This document shows positions 1-9,017 of a stretch of DNA of 64,000 nt, piece after piece. The notes beneath the pieces were generated by a model. That model was not told where the DNA came from. It made no database searches and saw only the letters and a list, made by a program, of their open reading frames with translations. The translations under genes and the position numbers were made by a program. Source of the DNA: JBDSKH01 sp035556655 (GTDB lineage Bacteria > Actinomycetota > Actinomycetes > Actinomycetales > Microbacteriaceae). The stretch is taken from positions 1 to 64,000 of the forward strand of contig DATMFW010000067.1 in NCBI GenBank assembly GCA_035556655.1, in the 5' to 3' direction. Position 1 is the first letter of the stretch, and each line of letters starts with the position of its first letter.

Positions 1-929
<929 letters not shown>

Positions 930-954
<25 letters not shown>

Positions 955-2549
955 AGCTGCGGCTCTTCGCGAACGGCTTCCGTCGTCCGCTGGGCTATGT
1001 GATCCTCAGCGGGCTGGGTCTGGCGGTCGCGATCGCGACGGTGCTCGTCGTCGCCGTCGGTGCGGGCGTGCTGCACGATCTCGACGACGAGTTCGTGCGA
1101 CGGGTCGTCATCAACACGGGCTCGTTCCTCAGCCTGGCCGCCTTCCTGCTGCCGTTCATGCTGGTGCGCCACGAACTGCTGGACCCGCGGGGTCTGCGGG
1201 GGTTCCGCATCCGGTGGGGCGAGGTCGCGATCATCCTGCTGGTGTTCACCCTGATCGGCCCGGCACTGCTGACCGCCGGGATCGCGTGGGCGCCCACCTG
1301 GGCATGGCGCGATCCGGAGGCGGTCCGCATCGCCCAGCTCGCGGCACCTCTGCTCTTCCTGCAGGGCCTGCTGTCGATCCGGCTCGGGGTGGCGGCGGGT
1401 GCCGCGCTGGCGAACTGGGAACGCTGGAGCCGGCGCGTCCGCATCATCGGCACCCCCATCCTGGTCATCGGGCTGCTCGTGGTGATCGCGACGGTGCTGC
1501 CGCGCCTCGCCGCCTCGCCGCCGCCGAGTGCCCGCCTCTTCTACGTGGGGCTCATCAAGCTCAGCGCGTACCTGCACACCGAGCAGGTGGCGCAGTGGCT
1601 GCAGTGGACACCGCTGGGCGCCCTCTGGGCCGCCCCGGCGCACCCGGTGTTCCGCCAGCCCGAGCTCGCCACGCAGGCGCTGCTGATCGGGGCCGCGACC
1701 GCTGTCGCGCTTCTGGTCGCCTGGTTCTTCACGGTGCGTCTCGTGCTGCGCCCGACGCGCCGGATCCCGGTGGAACGCCGCGGAGGAACCCCCGGCTGGT
1801 TCCGGCGGCTGCCCTCGACCCCCACGGGTGCGATCGCCGCACGCAGCTTCACCTACTGGATCCGCGACCCCCGGTACCGGGCGGTCCTCGGGTTCCTGGT
1901 GTTCGTGCCGGTCGTGATCATCCCGGCGAGCCTCATCGGCGGATTCCCGCTCGCCTGGTCTGCGCTGCTGCCCCTCCCGTTGCTGTTGCTGCTCGTCGCG
2001 GTCTCGACCCTGCACAATGACATCGCCTACGACTCGACGGCGATGTGGACGCACGTGGCGGCGCAGACCCGGGGCACCCACGACCGGGTCGGCCGGCTGG
2101 TTCCGCCGCTGGTCGGCGGCCTGATCCTGATCGTGGTCGGCACCCCGCTGACGGTGTGGGGCCACGGCGATATGGACATCGTCCCCGCGGTGCTCGGCGT
2201 GAGCATCGCGATCCTGCTCGGCGGGCTGGGGGTCGGCAGCGGCATCTCGGCCCGTTTCCCGTACGCCGCGCCGCGACCGGGCGACCCCGCGTTCCAGCAA
2301 CCGCAGGTGCAGGGCAGCACGGGCACCGGCGCCCAGGTGCTGGCCGTGCTCGCCACCCTCGTCGTCGGTGCGCCGGCCATCGTCACGGGTGTGCTGTGGC
2401 TGATGGATCAGAGCCAGCCGTGGAACTGGATCTCTCTGCTTCTGGGCGTGCAGGCCGGGCTGATCGCCCTGTTCATCGGCATCCGGGCGGGGGGTGCGTC
2501 CTTCGACGCCCGCGCGCCGGAACTGCTGGCCTTCACCATGCGACACTGA
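930..2549 (+). CDS. ABC exporter membrane subunit
   Basis: A 539-residue polytopic membrane protein and the likely partner of the overlapping ATPase. Many long hydrophobic segments run through the whole length, for example near residues 20-45, 60-80, 105-125 and 175-195, with several more after 340. The GTG at 930 starts inside the 3' end of the ATPase gene and gives a good membrane-protein N-terminus (MVAQLLRLKLRLF, basic and amphipathic before the first membrane span). No substrate-specific motif is recognised. The size and ATPase pairing fit the broad ABC-2 exporter type, but this assignment rests mainly on gene context. The stop is only 4 bp before the next gene. Confidence 0.8.
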
Positions 2550-2553
2550 GGGT

Positions 2554-2820
2554 ATGAGCGACCCAGACGCACGCCCCGAGCAGGGCGGTGGCACGGATGT
2601 TCTCGACCGCGAGCTCGAGGAGCTGCTGGAGCAGGAGCAGCTCGAGGACGGCGACCACGAACGCTTCGCGCACTACGTCCAGAAGGACAAGATCCTCGAG
2701 AGTGCCCTCACCGGCAAGCCGGTCATCGCCCTCTGCGGGAAGGTCTGGGTGCCCGGTCGCGACCCCGAGAAGTTCCCGGTCTGCCCGGACTGCAAGAAGA
2801 TCTACGACAAGCTGAAGTAG
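2554..2820 (+). CDS. DUF3039 family small protein
   Basis: An 88-residue acidic protein of the actinobacterial DUF3039 family. Its C-terminal half has the family's conserved core (HYVQKDKI, TGKPVIALCGKVWVP, FPVCPDCKKIY). The CPDC pair together with the cysteine in ALCGK could bind zinc. ATG 2554 is preferred over an upstream in-frame start at 2494, because that start would lie inside the permease gene and add 20 residues of out-of-frame permease sequence. The function of the family is not known to me. The protein is short, soluble and probably co-transcribed with the ABC genes. Confidence 0.88.
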   Translation: MSDPDARPEQGGGTDVLDRELEELLEQEQLEDGDHERFAHYVQKDKILESALTGKPVIALCGKVWVPGRDPEKFPVCPDCKKIYDKLK

Positions 2821-2837
2821 CGTCGGCTCACGACCCC

Positions 2838-2904
2838 GCGATCGTGGACGCGTTTGACCGTCCACGAGCCTCCCGTCCCGCACATCGCGTCCACGATCGA
2901 GTGC
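2838..2904. repeat. 67-bp repeat, upstream copy, with 14-bp perfect inverted arms
   Basis: This is the 5' copy of a 67-bp imperfect direct repeat that brackets the DUF559 gene (the other copy is at 3854-3920). About 49 of 67 positions match with no length difference: 27 of the first 33 and 20 of the last 21, with an unrelated 13-bp centre. This copy is also an inverted repeat: cgatcgtggacgcg at 2839-2852 is the exact reverse complement of 2886-2899. No U-tract follows, so it is not an obvious terminator. Confidence 0.85.
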
Positions 2905-2960
2905 TCCCCGGATGCGGCGGTGGGCCGTGCGGGCACGCCCGGTCCCGGCAGCATGCGGGC

Positions 2961-3890
2961 ATGGAGTTCGACTTCGATCGGGTGTTCGCCGTGCGCGACG
3001 CTGTCGCGGCGGGAACCTCCCGCAGCAGGCTGCGGCGCCGGGACCTCCGCGCCGAGTTCCACGGCTCGCGTGTGCCGGCGTCGGCGGGGAACGACCTCAG
3101 GACCCGCTGCTTCGCGCTCCAGGCCGTTCTCGACGGACGGCACGCTTTCACGGGGGTCACGGCCGCGCGGTTGTGGGGGATGCCGCTTCCGCGGCGATTC
3201 GAGGCCGCATCCGATCTGCAGGTGGCGAGCGTGTCGCCGACGCGGGCGATCCGGCACGCCGGCGTGACAGCATCCGTCCGGCCCGCCTGGTGGGAGGTCG
3301 TGGACCTCCAGGGGCTCCGCGTCCACGCACCGGTCGAGGCGTGGGCGTCGCTCGCCCGGGTGCTGAGCCCGCCGGACCTGATCGCCGCCGCCGAGTACCT
3401 GGTGTCGCCGGCGCGCAGGGGAGTGCCGGCGCTGGTGCCGCGGGAGGACCTGAGGGCTTGGGTCGCGCGCGCCGCGGGCATGACCGGGTCACGGGCTCTG
3501 CGTGCCGCGGATGCCCGCGTGCGCGTCGGAGCGCGCTCGCGGCCGGAGACCCTGCTGCGACTCCTGCTGGAGGACTGCGAGTTGCCGCGCGCGCGGATCA
3601 ACGAGGACGTCGTCCTCCGCACGGGGCGGGTCGTCGCGCCGGATCTGGCCTGGCCGCAGTACCGGGTGGCGGTGGAGTACGACGGCGACTACCACCGCGA
3701 CCGACGGCAGTTCACGCGGGACCTGGTGCGCACCGACGAACTGACCGACGAGGGCTGGTCGGTGGTGCACGTGGTGGCTGCCCAGCTGTTCGGGCGCCCC
3801 TCCGAGATCGCCGCGCGGGTCATCGGACGGCTCGCCGCCCGGGGTGCGCCGACGCGATCCGTGACGCGTTTTGCCGTCTACGAGCCCTAG
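2961..3890 (+). CDS. DUF559/Vsr-like nuclease-fold protein, AbiEi-like N-terminus
   Basis: A 309-residue protein from ATG 2961. The first 40 or so residues look like the helix-turn-helix region seen in AbiEi-type proteins (VFAVRDAVAAGTSRSRL). The C-terminal part (about 195-290) matches the DUF559/Vsr-like PD-(D/E)XK fold: PDLAW with D228, then VEYDGDYH with E239, D241 and H245, then a GWSVVHV strand. All expected acidic positions are present, so the nuclease core looks intact, although activity in this family is unproven. No toxin gene is adjacent. The gene stands alone between 67-bp repeats, and its last 12 codons lie inside the downstream copy, which hints at a mobile or duplicated cassette. 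Confidence 0.75.
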   Translation: MEFDFDRVFAVRDAVAAGTSRSRLRRRDLRAEFHGSRVPASAGNDLRTRCFALQAVLDGRHAFTGVTAARLWGMPLPRRFEAASDLQVASVSPTRAIRHAGVTASVRPAWWEVVDLQGLRVHAPVEAWASLARVLSPPDLIAAAEYLVSPARRGVPALVPREDLRAWVARAAGMTGSRALRAADARVRVGARSRPETLLRLLLEDCELPRARINEDVVLRTGRVVAPDLAWPQYRVAVEYDGDYHRDRRQFTRDLVRTDELTDEGWSVVHVVAAQLFGRPSEIAARVIGRLAARGAPTRSVTRFAVYEP

Positions 3891-3920
3891 CGACGGTGAA
3901 TCGCGTCCACGATCGAGCGC
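3854..3920. repeat. 67-bp repeat, downstream copy
   Basis: This is the 3' copy of the repeat at 2838-2904. Its first third encodes the last residues of the DUF559 protein (TRFAVYEP and the stop), and its last 21 bp match the upstream copy at 20 positions. The inverted arms are imperfect here (about 10 of 13). Confidence 0.8.
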
Positions 3921-3928
3921 GCAACAGG

Positions 3929-5221
3929 CTAGAGGTACCGGGTGGGGAGCGCCGGCTCACCCCGCGACAGAGCCAGCGCCTCGACCGGCAGTTCGGCGAT
4001 CGCGCTCGCATGGTGCGCCCGGGCGAGTTCGACGCCCTCGGGGCCGAGATGCTCGCGCGCGACCACTCCGTGCCGCACGAGCTCCACGAGCAGCGGGCGC
4101 CCCGCGTCGGCCGCGACCGGGGGGTCTTCGACCCAGATGTCCTCGGACCGGGCGACCCCGGCATCCAGCGCCCGCACCGGCTGTTTGCGGCCGCCGACGG
4201 TGGCCTTGCCGTCGGATTTCTTGCCGACGGGCTGCCAGCCTCCGTCGTCATCGAGGTGGGCGACGAGCTTGTAGACCATGCCGGCGGCGGGGGCTCCCGA
4301 CCCGGTGACGAGCGACGTGCCGACGCCGTAGGAGTCGACGGGTGCGGCCTGCAGCGCGGCGATGGCGTACTCGTCGAGATCGTTGGTGACCACGATGCGG
4401 GTGTTCTTCGCCCCGAGCCCGTCGAGCTGCGCCCGCACCTCGCGCACCACGACCCCGAGATCGCCCGAGTCGATCCGCACGGCGCCGAGTTCGGTTCCGG
4501 CGACCCGGATCGCCGTGGCGACGCCTTCGGTGATGTCGAAGGTGTCGACCAGCAGCGTGGTCGCGGTGCCCATCGCGGCGACCTGGGCGGCGAAGGCCTC
4601 CTCCTCGCTGTCGTGCAGCAGCGTGAACGAGTGGGCGGCGGTGCCCATGGTGGGCAGACCCCAGGTGCGCCCGGCCTCGAGGTTCGAGGTGGCCGCGAAT
4701 CCGGCGATGTAGGCCGCGCGCGCGGCGGCGACGGCCGACCGCTCGCCGGTGCGGCGGGATCCCATCTCGGCCAGCGGCCGCCCGTCGGCGGCCGAGACCA
4801 TGCGCGCGGCCGCCGAGGCGACCGCCGAGTCGTAGTTGAGCACGCTGAGCGCCAGGGTCTCCAGAACGACGGCCTCGGCGAAGGTGCCCTCGACGACGAG
4901 GAGCGGGGACCCGGGGAAGTACAGCTCGCCCTCGCGGTATCCGTGGATCGATCCCGAGAACCGGAAGTCCTCGAGCCAGTCCAGGGTCTCGGCGGCGACG
5001 ACCTGCTGCTCGCGCAACCAGGTCAGCTCGTCGGGTCCGAACCGGAACGACTCGAGCAGTTCGAGCAGGCGGCCGGTTCCGGCGACCACCCCGTACCGGC
5101 GTCCGGTCGGCAGCCGCCGGGCGAACAGCTCGAACACGCTGCGTCGCGAGGCGCGCCCGTCGCGCAGGGCCGCGTCGAGCATCGTCAGTTCGTACCGGTC
5201 GGTGAGGAACGCCGTCGACAT
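3929..5221 (-). CDS. pncB: Nicotinate phosphoribosyltransferase
   Basis: A 430-residue enzyme that makes nicotinate mononucleotide from nicotinate and PRPP with ATP hydrolysis, the salvage entry to NAD (Preiss-Handler pathway). The N-terminus (LTDRYELTML) and the later TSNLEAGRTWGLPTMGTAAHSF and VRIDSGDLG blocks are typical of the actinobacterial short form of the family. The ATG at 5221 has a TAGGCT -10 element 6 nt upstream (5228-5233), which implies a leaderless mRNA. It is transcribed away from murI, with which it shares a 36-bp divergent promoter region. The stop is 8 bp from the end of the 67-bp repeat. Confidence 0.95.
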   Translation of the reverse strand: MSTAFLTDRYELTMLDAALRDGRASRRSVFELFARRLPTGRRYGVVAGTGRLLELLESFRFGPDELTWLREQQVVAAETLDWLEDFRFSGSIHGYREGELYFPGSPLLVVEGTFAEAVVLETLALSVLNYDSAVASAAARMVSAADGRPLAEMGSRRTGERSAVAAARAAYIAGFAATSNLEAGRTWGLPTMGTAAHSFTLLHDSEEEAFAAQVAAMGTATTLLVDTFDITEGVATAIRVAGTELGAVRIDSGDLGVVVREVRAQLDGLGAKNTRIVVTNDLDEYAIAALQAAPVDSYGVGTSLVTGSGAPAAGMVYKLVAHLDDDGGWQPVGKKSDGKATVGGRKQPVRALDAGVARSEDIWVEDPPVAADAGRPLLVELVRHGVVAREHLGPEGVELARAHHASAIAELPVEALALSRGEPALPTRYL

Positions 5222-5227
5222 GGGATG

Positions 5228-5233
5228 AGCCTA
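5228..5233 (-). promoter_or_regulatory. pncB -10 element (leaderless)
   Basis: TAGGCT on the minus strand, 6 nt before the ATG. No clear -35 was identified. Confidence 0.6.
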
Positions 5234-5243
5234 CCGAGGCCGG

Positions 5244-5249
5244 TATCGT
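5244..5249 (+). promoter_or_regulatory. murI -10 element
   Basis: TATCGT, 8 nt before the GTG at 5258 and divergent to the pncB promoter. Confidence 0.5.
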
Positions 5250-5257
5250 GGCCTACC

Positions 5258-6109
5258 GTGACCGACGCCCCGACGAACGCCCCGATCGGGGTCTTCGACA
5301 GCGGGGTCGGCGGCCTCACCGTGGCGCGGGCGATCCTCGATCAACTGCCGAACGAGTCGATCCTCTACGTCGGCGACACCGCGCACAGCCCGTACGGCCC
5401 GAAGCCGATCGCCGAGGTGCGCGCCTACGCCCTCGAGGTTCTCGACGACCTGGTCGCCCAGGGGGTGAAGGCCCTCGTCATCGCCTGCAACACGGCGAGT
5501 GCCGCCATGCTGCGAGACGCGCGCGAGCGGTACACGGCGGCCAGCGGCATCCCCGTGGTCGAGGTCATCCAGCCGGCGGTGCGCGCGGCGGTGCGCACCA
5601 CCCGCAACGGCCGGGTCGGGGTGATCGGCACGGCGGGCACGATCCAGAGCCGCGCCTACGACGACGCGTTCGCCGCGGCCGACGGGCTCGAGCTGTTCAG
5701 CCGGGCCTGCCCGCGTTTCGTCGAGTTCGTCGAGGCGGGGGTGACCAGCGGCGAGGAGCTGTTCGCCGCCGCCGAGGAGTACCTGGCACCGCTGCGCGAC
5801 GCCGGAATCGACACGCTCGTGCTGGGGTGCACGCACTACCCGCTGATGTCGGCCGCCATCCAGTACGTCATCGGACCCGATGTGCGCCTGGTGTCGAGCG
5901 CCGAGGAGACCGCCGCCGACGTGTACCGCACGCTGGTCTCGCACGGGCTGGAGCGCACCGCGAGCACCGCGCCCCGCCACCGGTTCGAATCCACCGGCGA
6001 TGACGAGCAGGCGTTCCGCGCCCTCGCGCACCGGTTCCTCGGGCCCGAGGTGCGGCACGTCGAAGCCTTCCCCACGGGGCAGATCCCCATCGAAAGGACC
6101 CCGCAATGA
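5258..6109 (+). CDS. murI: Glutamate racemase
   Basis: A 283-residue cytosolic enzyme converting L- to D-glutamate for peptidoglycan. The N-terminal PIGVFDSGVGGLTV and YVGDTAHSPYG blocks and both catalytic cysteines (ACNTAS and GCTHYPL) are present. The frame stays open far upstream, but GTG 5258 is chosen because it gives the family N-terminus and lies 8 nt after a -10 element. The stop overlaps the rph start (ATGA), so murI, rph and rdgB form one translationally coupled operon. Confidence 0.95.
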   Translation: MTDAPTNAPIGVFDSGVGGLTVARAILDQLPNESILYVGDTAHSPYGPKPIAEVRAYALEVLDDLVAQGVKALVIACNTASAAMLRDARERYTAASGIPVVEVIQPAVRAAVRTTRNGRVGVIGTAGTIQSRAYDDAFAAADGLELFSRACPRFVEFVEAGVTSGEELFAAAEEYLAPLRDAGIDTLVLGCTHYPLMSAAIQYVIGPDVRLVSSAEETAADVYRTLVSHGLERTASTAPRHRFESTGDDEQAFRALAHRFLGPEVRHVEAFPTGQIPIERTPQ

Positions 6110-6831
6110 CCCGACCCGACGGCCGCGCCGCCGACCAGCTGCGCCCCGTGACCATCGAACGCGGCTGGAGCGCGCAGGCCGAGGGCAGCGCCCTCATCAG
6201 CTTCGGGCAGACCAAGGTGCTCTGCACGGCGAGCTTCACCAACGGGGTGCCGCGCTGGCTGACCGGCAAGGGCCGCGGGTGGGTGACCTCCGAGTACTCG
6301 ATGCTGCCGCGGTCGACGAACGAGCGCATGGACCGCGAGAGCGTGAAGGGCCGCATCGGAGGCCGCACCCACGAGATCTCGCGCCTCATCGGCCGCTCGC
6401 TGCGGGCCGTCATCGACACGAAGGCGCTCGGCGAGAACACCATCGTCATCGACTGCGACGTGTTGCAGGCCGACGGCGGCACCCGGACGGCGTCGATCAC
6501 CGGCGCCTACGTCGCACTCGCCGACGCGATCGAGTGGGGCCGCGACAAGGGGTTCATCGGCAAGAACGCGAAGGCGCTCATCGACTCGGTGGCCGCGGTC
6601 AGCGTCGGAATCGTCGACGGCGAGCCCCGGCTCGACCTCGCGTACCTCGAGGACTCGAAGGCCGAGACCGACATGAACGTGGTCGTCACCGGTCGCGGCC
6701 TGTTCGTCGAGGTGCAGGGCACCGCGGAGGGTGCGCCGTTCGATCGCCGCGAGCTCGACAGCCTGCTCGACCTCGCTCTCGGTGGCGCGACGAGTCTGAC
6801 CGCCATGCAGGCGGAGGCGCTCGGCGCGTGA
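6106..6831 (+). CDS. rph: Ribonuclease PH
   Basis: A 241-residue phosphorolytic 3'-5' exoribonuclease that trims tRNA 3' ends and uses phosphate as co-substrate. Conserved parts include the start RPDGRAADQLRPV, the ERGW region, TGKGRGWVTSEYSMLP and the RESVKGRIGGRTHEISRLIGRSLR block that forms the RNA-binding and active-site surface. The length is standard for the family. It overlaps murI by 4 bp and rdgB by 4 bp. The murI-rph-rdgB order is common in Actinobacteria. Confidence 0.96.
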   Translation: MTRPDGRAADQLRPVTIERGWSAQAEGSALISFGQTKVLCTASFTNGVPRWLTGKGRGWVTSEYSMLPRSTNERMDRESVKGRIGGRTHEISRLIGRSLRAVIDTKALGENTIVIDCDVLQADGGTRTASITGAYVALADAIEWGRDKGFIGKNAKALIDSVAAVSVGIVDGEPRLDLAYLEDSKAETDMNVVVTGRGLFVEVQGTAEGAPFDRRELDSLLDLALGGATSLTAMQAEALGA

Positions 6832-7406
6832 CCACGTTCGTGCTGGCGACCCACAACGCGCACAAGGTCGATGAGCTGCGGCGCATCCTGGGACAGCGCC
6901 TGGGCCCGCACGAGCTCATCGGGTACGACGGTCCCGAGCCGGTCGAGGATGGGACGACGTTCGCCGAGAACGCGCTGATCAAGGCGCGGGCTGCGGCCGC
7001 GCACACCGGGCTACCGTCGCTCGCCGACGACTCCGGGATCTCGGTGGCGGCGCTGGGCGGCGCGCCCGGCATCCACTCGGCCCGCTACGCGGGAACGCGG
7101 GTGGATGCCGACAACGTCGCGCGTCTGCTGGCCGAGCTCTCCGGGGTGGCCGATCGCACAGCGGAGTTCACGTGTGCGGCCGCCCTCGTCGACGGCGAGA
7201 CGGAGCACGTCGTGGTCGGCATCTGGCCGGGCGAGGTCCTTCAGGCGCCCGAGGGCGAGCACGGATTCGGGTACGACCCGGTGTTCCGGCCGGAGGGGTA
7301 TGCGCACGCCAGCGCCGTGCTGACCGCCGACGAGAAGAACGCGATCAGCCATCGCGCCCGGGCATTCGGGGCGATGGTGGGGTACCTGCGCGAACGATAC
7401 GGATAA
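6828..7406 (+). CDS. rdgB: Non-canonical purine NTP pyrophosphatase (RdgB/HAM1)
   Basis: A 192-residue house-cleaning enzyme that hydrolyses dITP, ITP and XTP to monophosphates and keeps deaminated purines out of DNA and RNA. The start motif LATHNAHKVDEL, the LADDSGISV and GAPGIHSARYAG active-site blocks, GFGYDPVF and the C-terminal SHRARAF are all visible. GTG 6828 overlaps the rph stop (GTGA) and gives the usual N-terminus. It is the last gene of the operon. Confidence 0.96.
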   Translation: MTTFVLATHNAHKVDELRRILGQRLGPHELIGYDGPEPVEDGTTFAENALIKARAAAAHTGLPSLADDSGISVAALGGAPGIHSARYAGTRVDADNVARLLAELSGVADRTAEFTCAAALVDGETEHVVVGIWPGEVLQAPEGEHGFGYDPVFRPEGYAHASAVLTADEKNAISHRARAFGAMVGYLRERYG

Positions 7407-7443
7407 CCGTTCCCGACTAGCCCGGCGACACCCCCCGCGCGCC

Positions 7444-7449
7444 TACCCT
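7444..7449 (+). promoter_or_regulatory. -10 element of the CDF transporter gene (leaderless)
   Basis: TACCCT, exactly 6 nt before the ATG at 7456. The intervening ggaggc is too close to the start to act as a normal ribosome-binding site. Confidence 0.55.
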
Positions 7450-7455
7450 GGAGGC

Positions 7456-8367
7456 ATGGGCCACGATCACGCGCACGGTGCGGGGTCGACCCGCACCCGG
7501 CTGGCGATCGCCCTGGCCATCGTCGTCGTGGTGCTGGTCGCCGAGGTCATCGGCGCGATCGCGTCGGGCTCGCTCGCGCTGCTGGCCGACGCCGGGCACA
7601 TGTCGAGCGACGCGATCGGGCTGATCGTCGCCCTCGTCGCCACCGTCGTCGCGGCGCGGCCGGCGACCGACCGGCACACCTTCGGGTTCCAGCGGGTCGA
7701 GGTGCTCGCCGCTCTGGTCAACGGGGTGCTGCTCGCCGTCGTCGCGGTGACCGTGGCGGTCGAGGGCATCCGGCGCCTGCTCGCCGCCGACGACCCGCAT
7801 GTGCTGCCGCTGCCGATGCTCATCATCGCCGGGGTGGGCCTGGTGGCCAACGTCGCGGCGATGCTCGTGCTGCGCGGCGGCGACACGACCTCGCTCAACA
7901 TGCGCGGGGCGTATCTGGAGGTCCTGGGCGATCTGCTGGGGTCGATCGCCGCGCTCGCGGCCGGCGCCGTCATCCTGGTCACCGGGTTCGCGAAGGCGGA
8001 TGCGATCGCGTCGCTGCTCATCGCCGCACTGATCCTGCCGCGCGCCGCCCTGCTGCTGCGCGATGTCGTGCGGGTGCTGACCGAGTCGGTTCCGCACGAC
8101 ACCGATATCGCGCAGATCCGCACCCACCTGCTCGAGACCCCCGGCGTGGTGGCCGTCCACGATGTGCACGTCTGGGCGATCACCTCCGGCCAGCCGGTCT
8201 TCACCGCCCACGTCGAGTGCGAGCCGTCGGTGTTCGCCGGCGGGGGCACCGGCGCCATGCTCGAGCGGCTCGGCGAGTGCCTGCGGGGGCACTTCGATGT
8301 CGAGCACTCCACGTTCCAACTGGAACCGGCCGGGCATGCCGAGAGCGAAGACCATGCCCACCGCTGA
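7456..8367 (+). CDS. CDF cation-efflux transporter (candidate Mn/Zn exporter)
   Basis: A 303-residue cation diffusion facilitator exporting a divalent metal in exchange for protons. It has a His-rich N-terminus (MGHDHAHG), six hydrophobic spans between about residues 15 and 205, and a cytosolic C-terminal domain (VHDVHVWAITSG). The TM2 metal motif is standard (AGHMSSD), but the TM5 motif reads EVLGD, with Glu where many Zn-type members have His. The gene overlaps the MntR-type regulator by 14 bp and lies 1.4 kb from mntH, so manganese is a reasonable guess for the substrate. Zinc or iron cannot be excluded. Confidence 0.88.
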   Translation: MGHDHAHGAGSTRTRLAIALAIVVVVLVAEVIGAIASGSLALLADAGHMSSDAIGLIVALVATVVAARPATDRHTFGFQRVEVLAALVNGVLLAVVAVTVAVEGIRRLLAADDPHVLPLPMLIIAGVGLVANVAAMLVLRGGDTTSLNMRGAYLEVLGDLLGSIAALAAGAVILVTGFAKADAIASLLIAALILPRAALLLRDVVRVLTESVPHDTDIAQIRTHLLETPGVVAVHDVHVWAITSGQPVFTAHVECEPSVFAGGGTGAMLERLGECLRGHFDVEHSTFQLEPAGHAESEDHAHR

Positions 8368-8965
8368 CCGGCGCGCGGTCGAGGACTACCTCAAGGTGAT
8401 CTACGGCCACACCGAGTGGCAGCCCGACCCGATCACGCCGTCGCAGCTGGCCGGCCGGCTCGGCCTCGCCCCCAGCACCGTCACCGAGATGGTGAAGAAG
8501 CTGGTCGCGGCGGGGCAGGTCGCCCATGCGCCGTACGGTGCCATCGAACTCACCGCCGCCGGCCGCGAGGAGGCCCTGCGCATGGTGCGCAGGCACCGCC
8601 TGGTGGAGACCTGGCTGGTCTCGCAGTACGGCTACGGCTGGGACGAGGTGCACGACGAGGCCGAGGTGCTCGAGCATGCGCTGAGCGATCGGCTGCTCGA
8701 TGCGATCGACGCCCAGCTCGGCCGGCCGCTGACCGATCCGCACGGCGATCCGATCCCGGCCTCCGACGGTTCGGTGCGGATGCCGGCCGCGCGGTTGCTG
8801 GGTGAACTCGCGACGGGCGAGCGCGGACGGGTCGTGCGCATCAGCGACCGCGACCCGGAGGTGTTGCGCGACATCGCCGCGCGCGGGCTCGGCCTCGGCT
8901 CGGAGGTCGGCGCCGGAGACCTGCCCGCCGGTGCCGCCGGCGCGGTCTGGGTCACCGCGCTCTGA
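8354..8965 (+). CDS. mntR: DtxR-family metalloregulator, MntR type
   Basis: A 203-residue metal-dependent repressor with an N-terminal winged helix (TPSQLAGRLGLAPSTVTEMVKKL), a dimerisation/metal domain, and a C-terminal SH3-like part (about 145-203). The metal ligands favour manganese. D11 stands where iron-type DtxR has Met10, and E104 replaces DtxR Cys102, as in MntR. H81, E107 and H108 are also present. ATG 8354 gives the family start (RRAVEDYLKVIY) and overlaps the CDF gene by 14 bp. It probably represses mntH through the palindrome at 11033-11048. The name is an inference from the residues and context. Confidence 0.82.
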   Translation: MPTADRRAVEDYLKVIYGHTEWQPDPITPSQLAGRLGLAPSTVTEMVKKLVAAGQVAHAPYGAIELTAAGREEALRMVRRHRLVETWLVSQYGYGWDEVHDEAEVLEHALSDRLLDAIDAQLGRPLTDPHGDPIPASDGSVRMPAARLLGELATGERGRVVRISDRDPEVLRDIAARGLGLGSEVGAGDLPAGAAGAVWVTAL

Positions 8966-8982
8966 CACCCGGCGCCACCGGG

Positions 8983-8988
8983 TACGCT
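8983..8988 (+). promoter_or_regulatory. Candidate -10 element upstream of the DedA gene
   Basis: TACGCT lies 29 nt before the GTG at 9018, leaving a short leader that contains a CTTGGAG Shine-Dalgarno-like stretch. Confidence 0.4.
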
Positions 8989-9017
8989 CAGGGGAACCTT
9001 CACGTCTTGGAGCCCCC

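Noticed and set aside
2912..6109. A single 1065-residue frame ending with glutamate racemase
   Set aside because: Only the last 283 codons match a real family. The upstream part is a shadow of the DUF559 and pncB genes.
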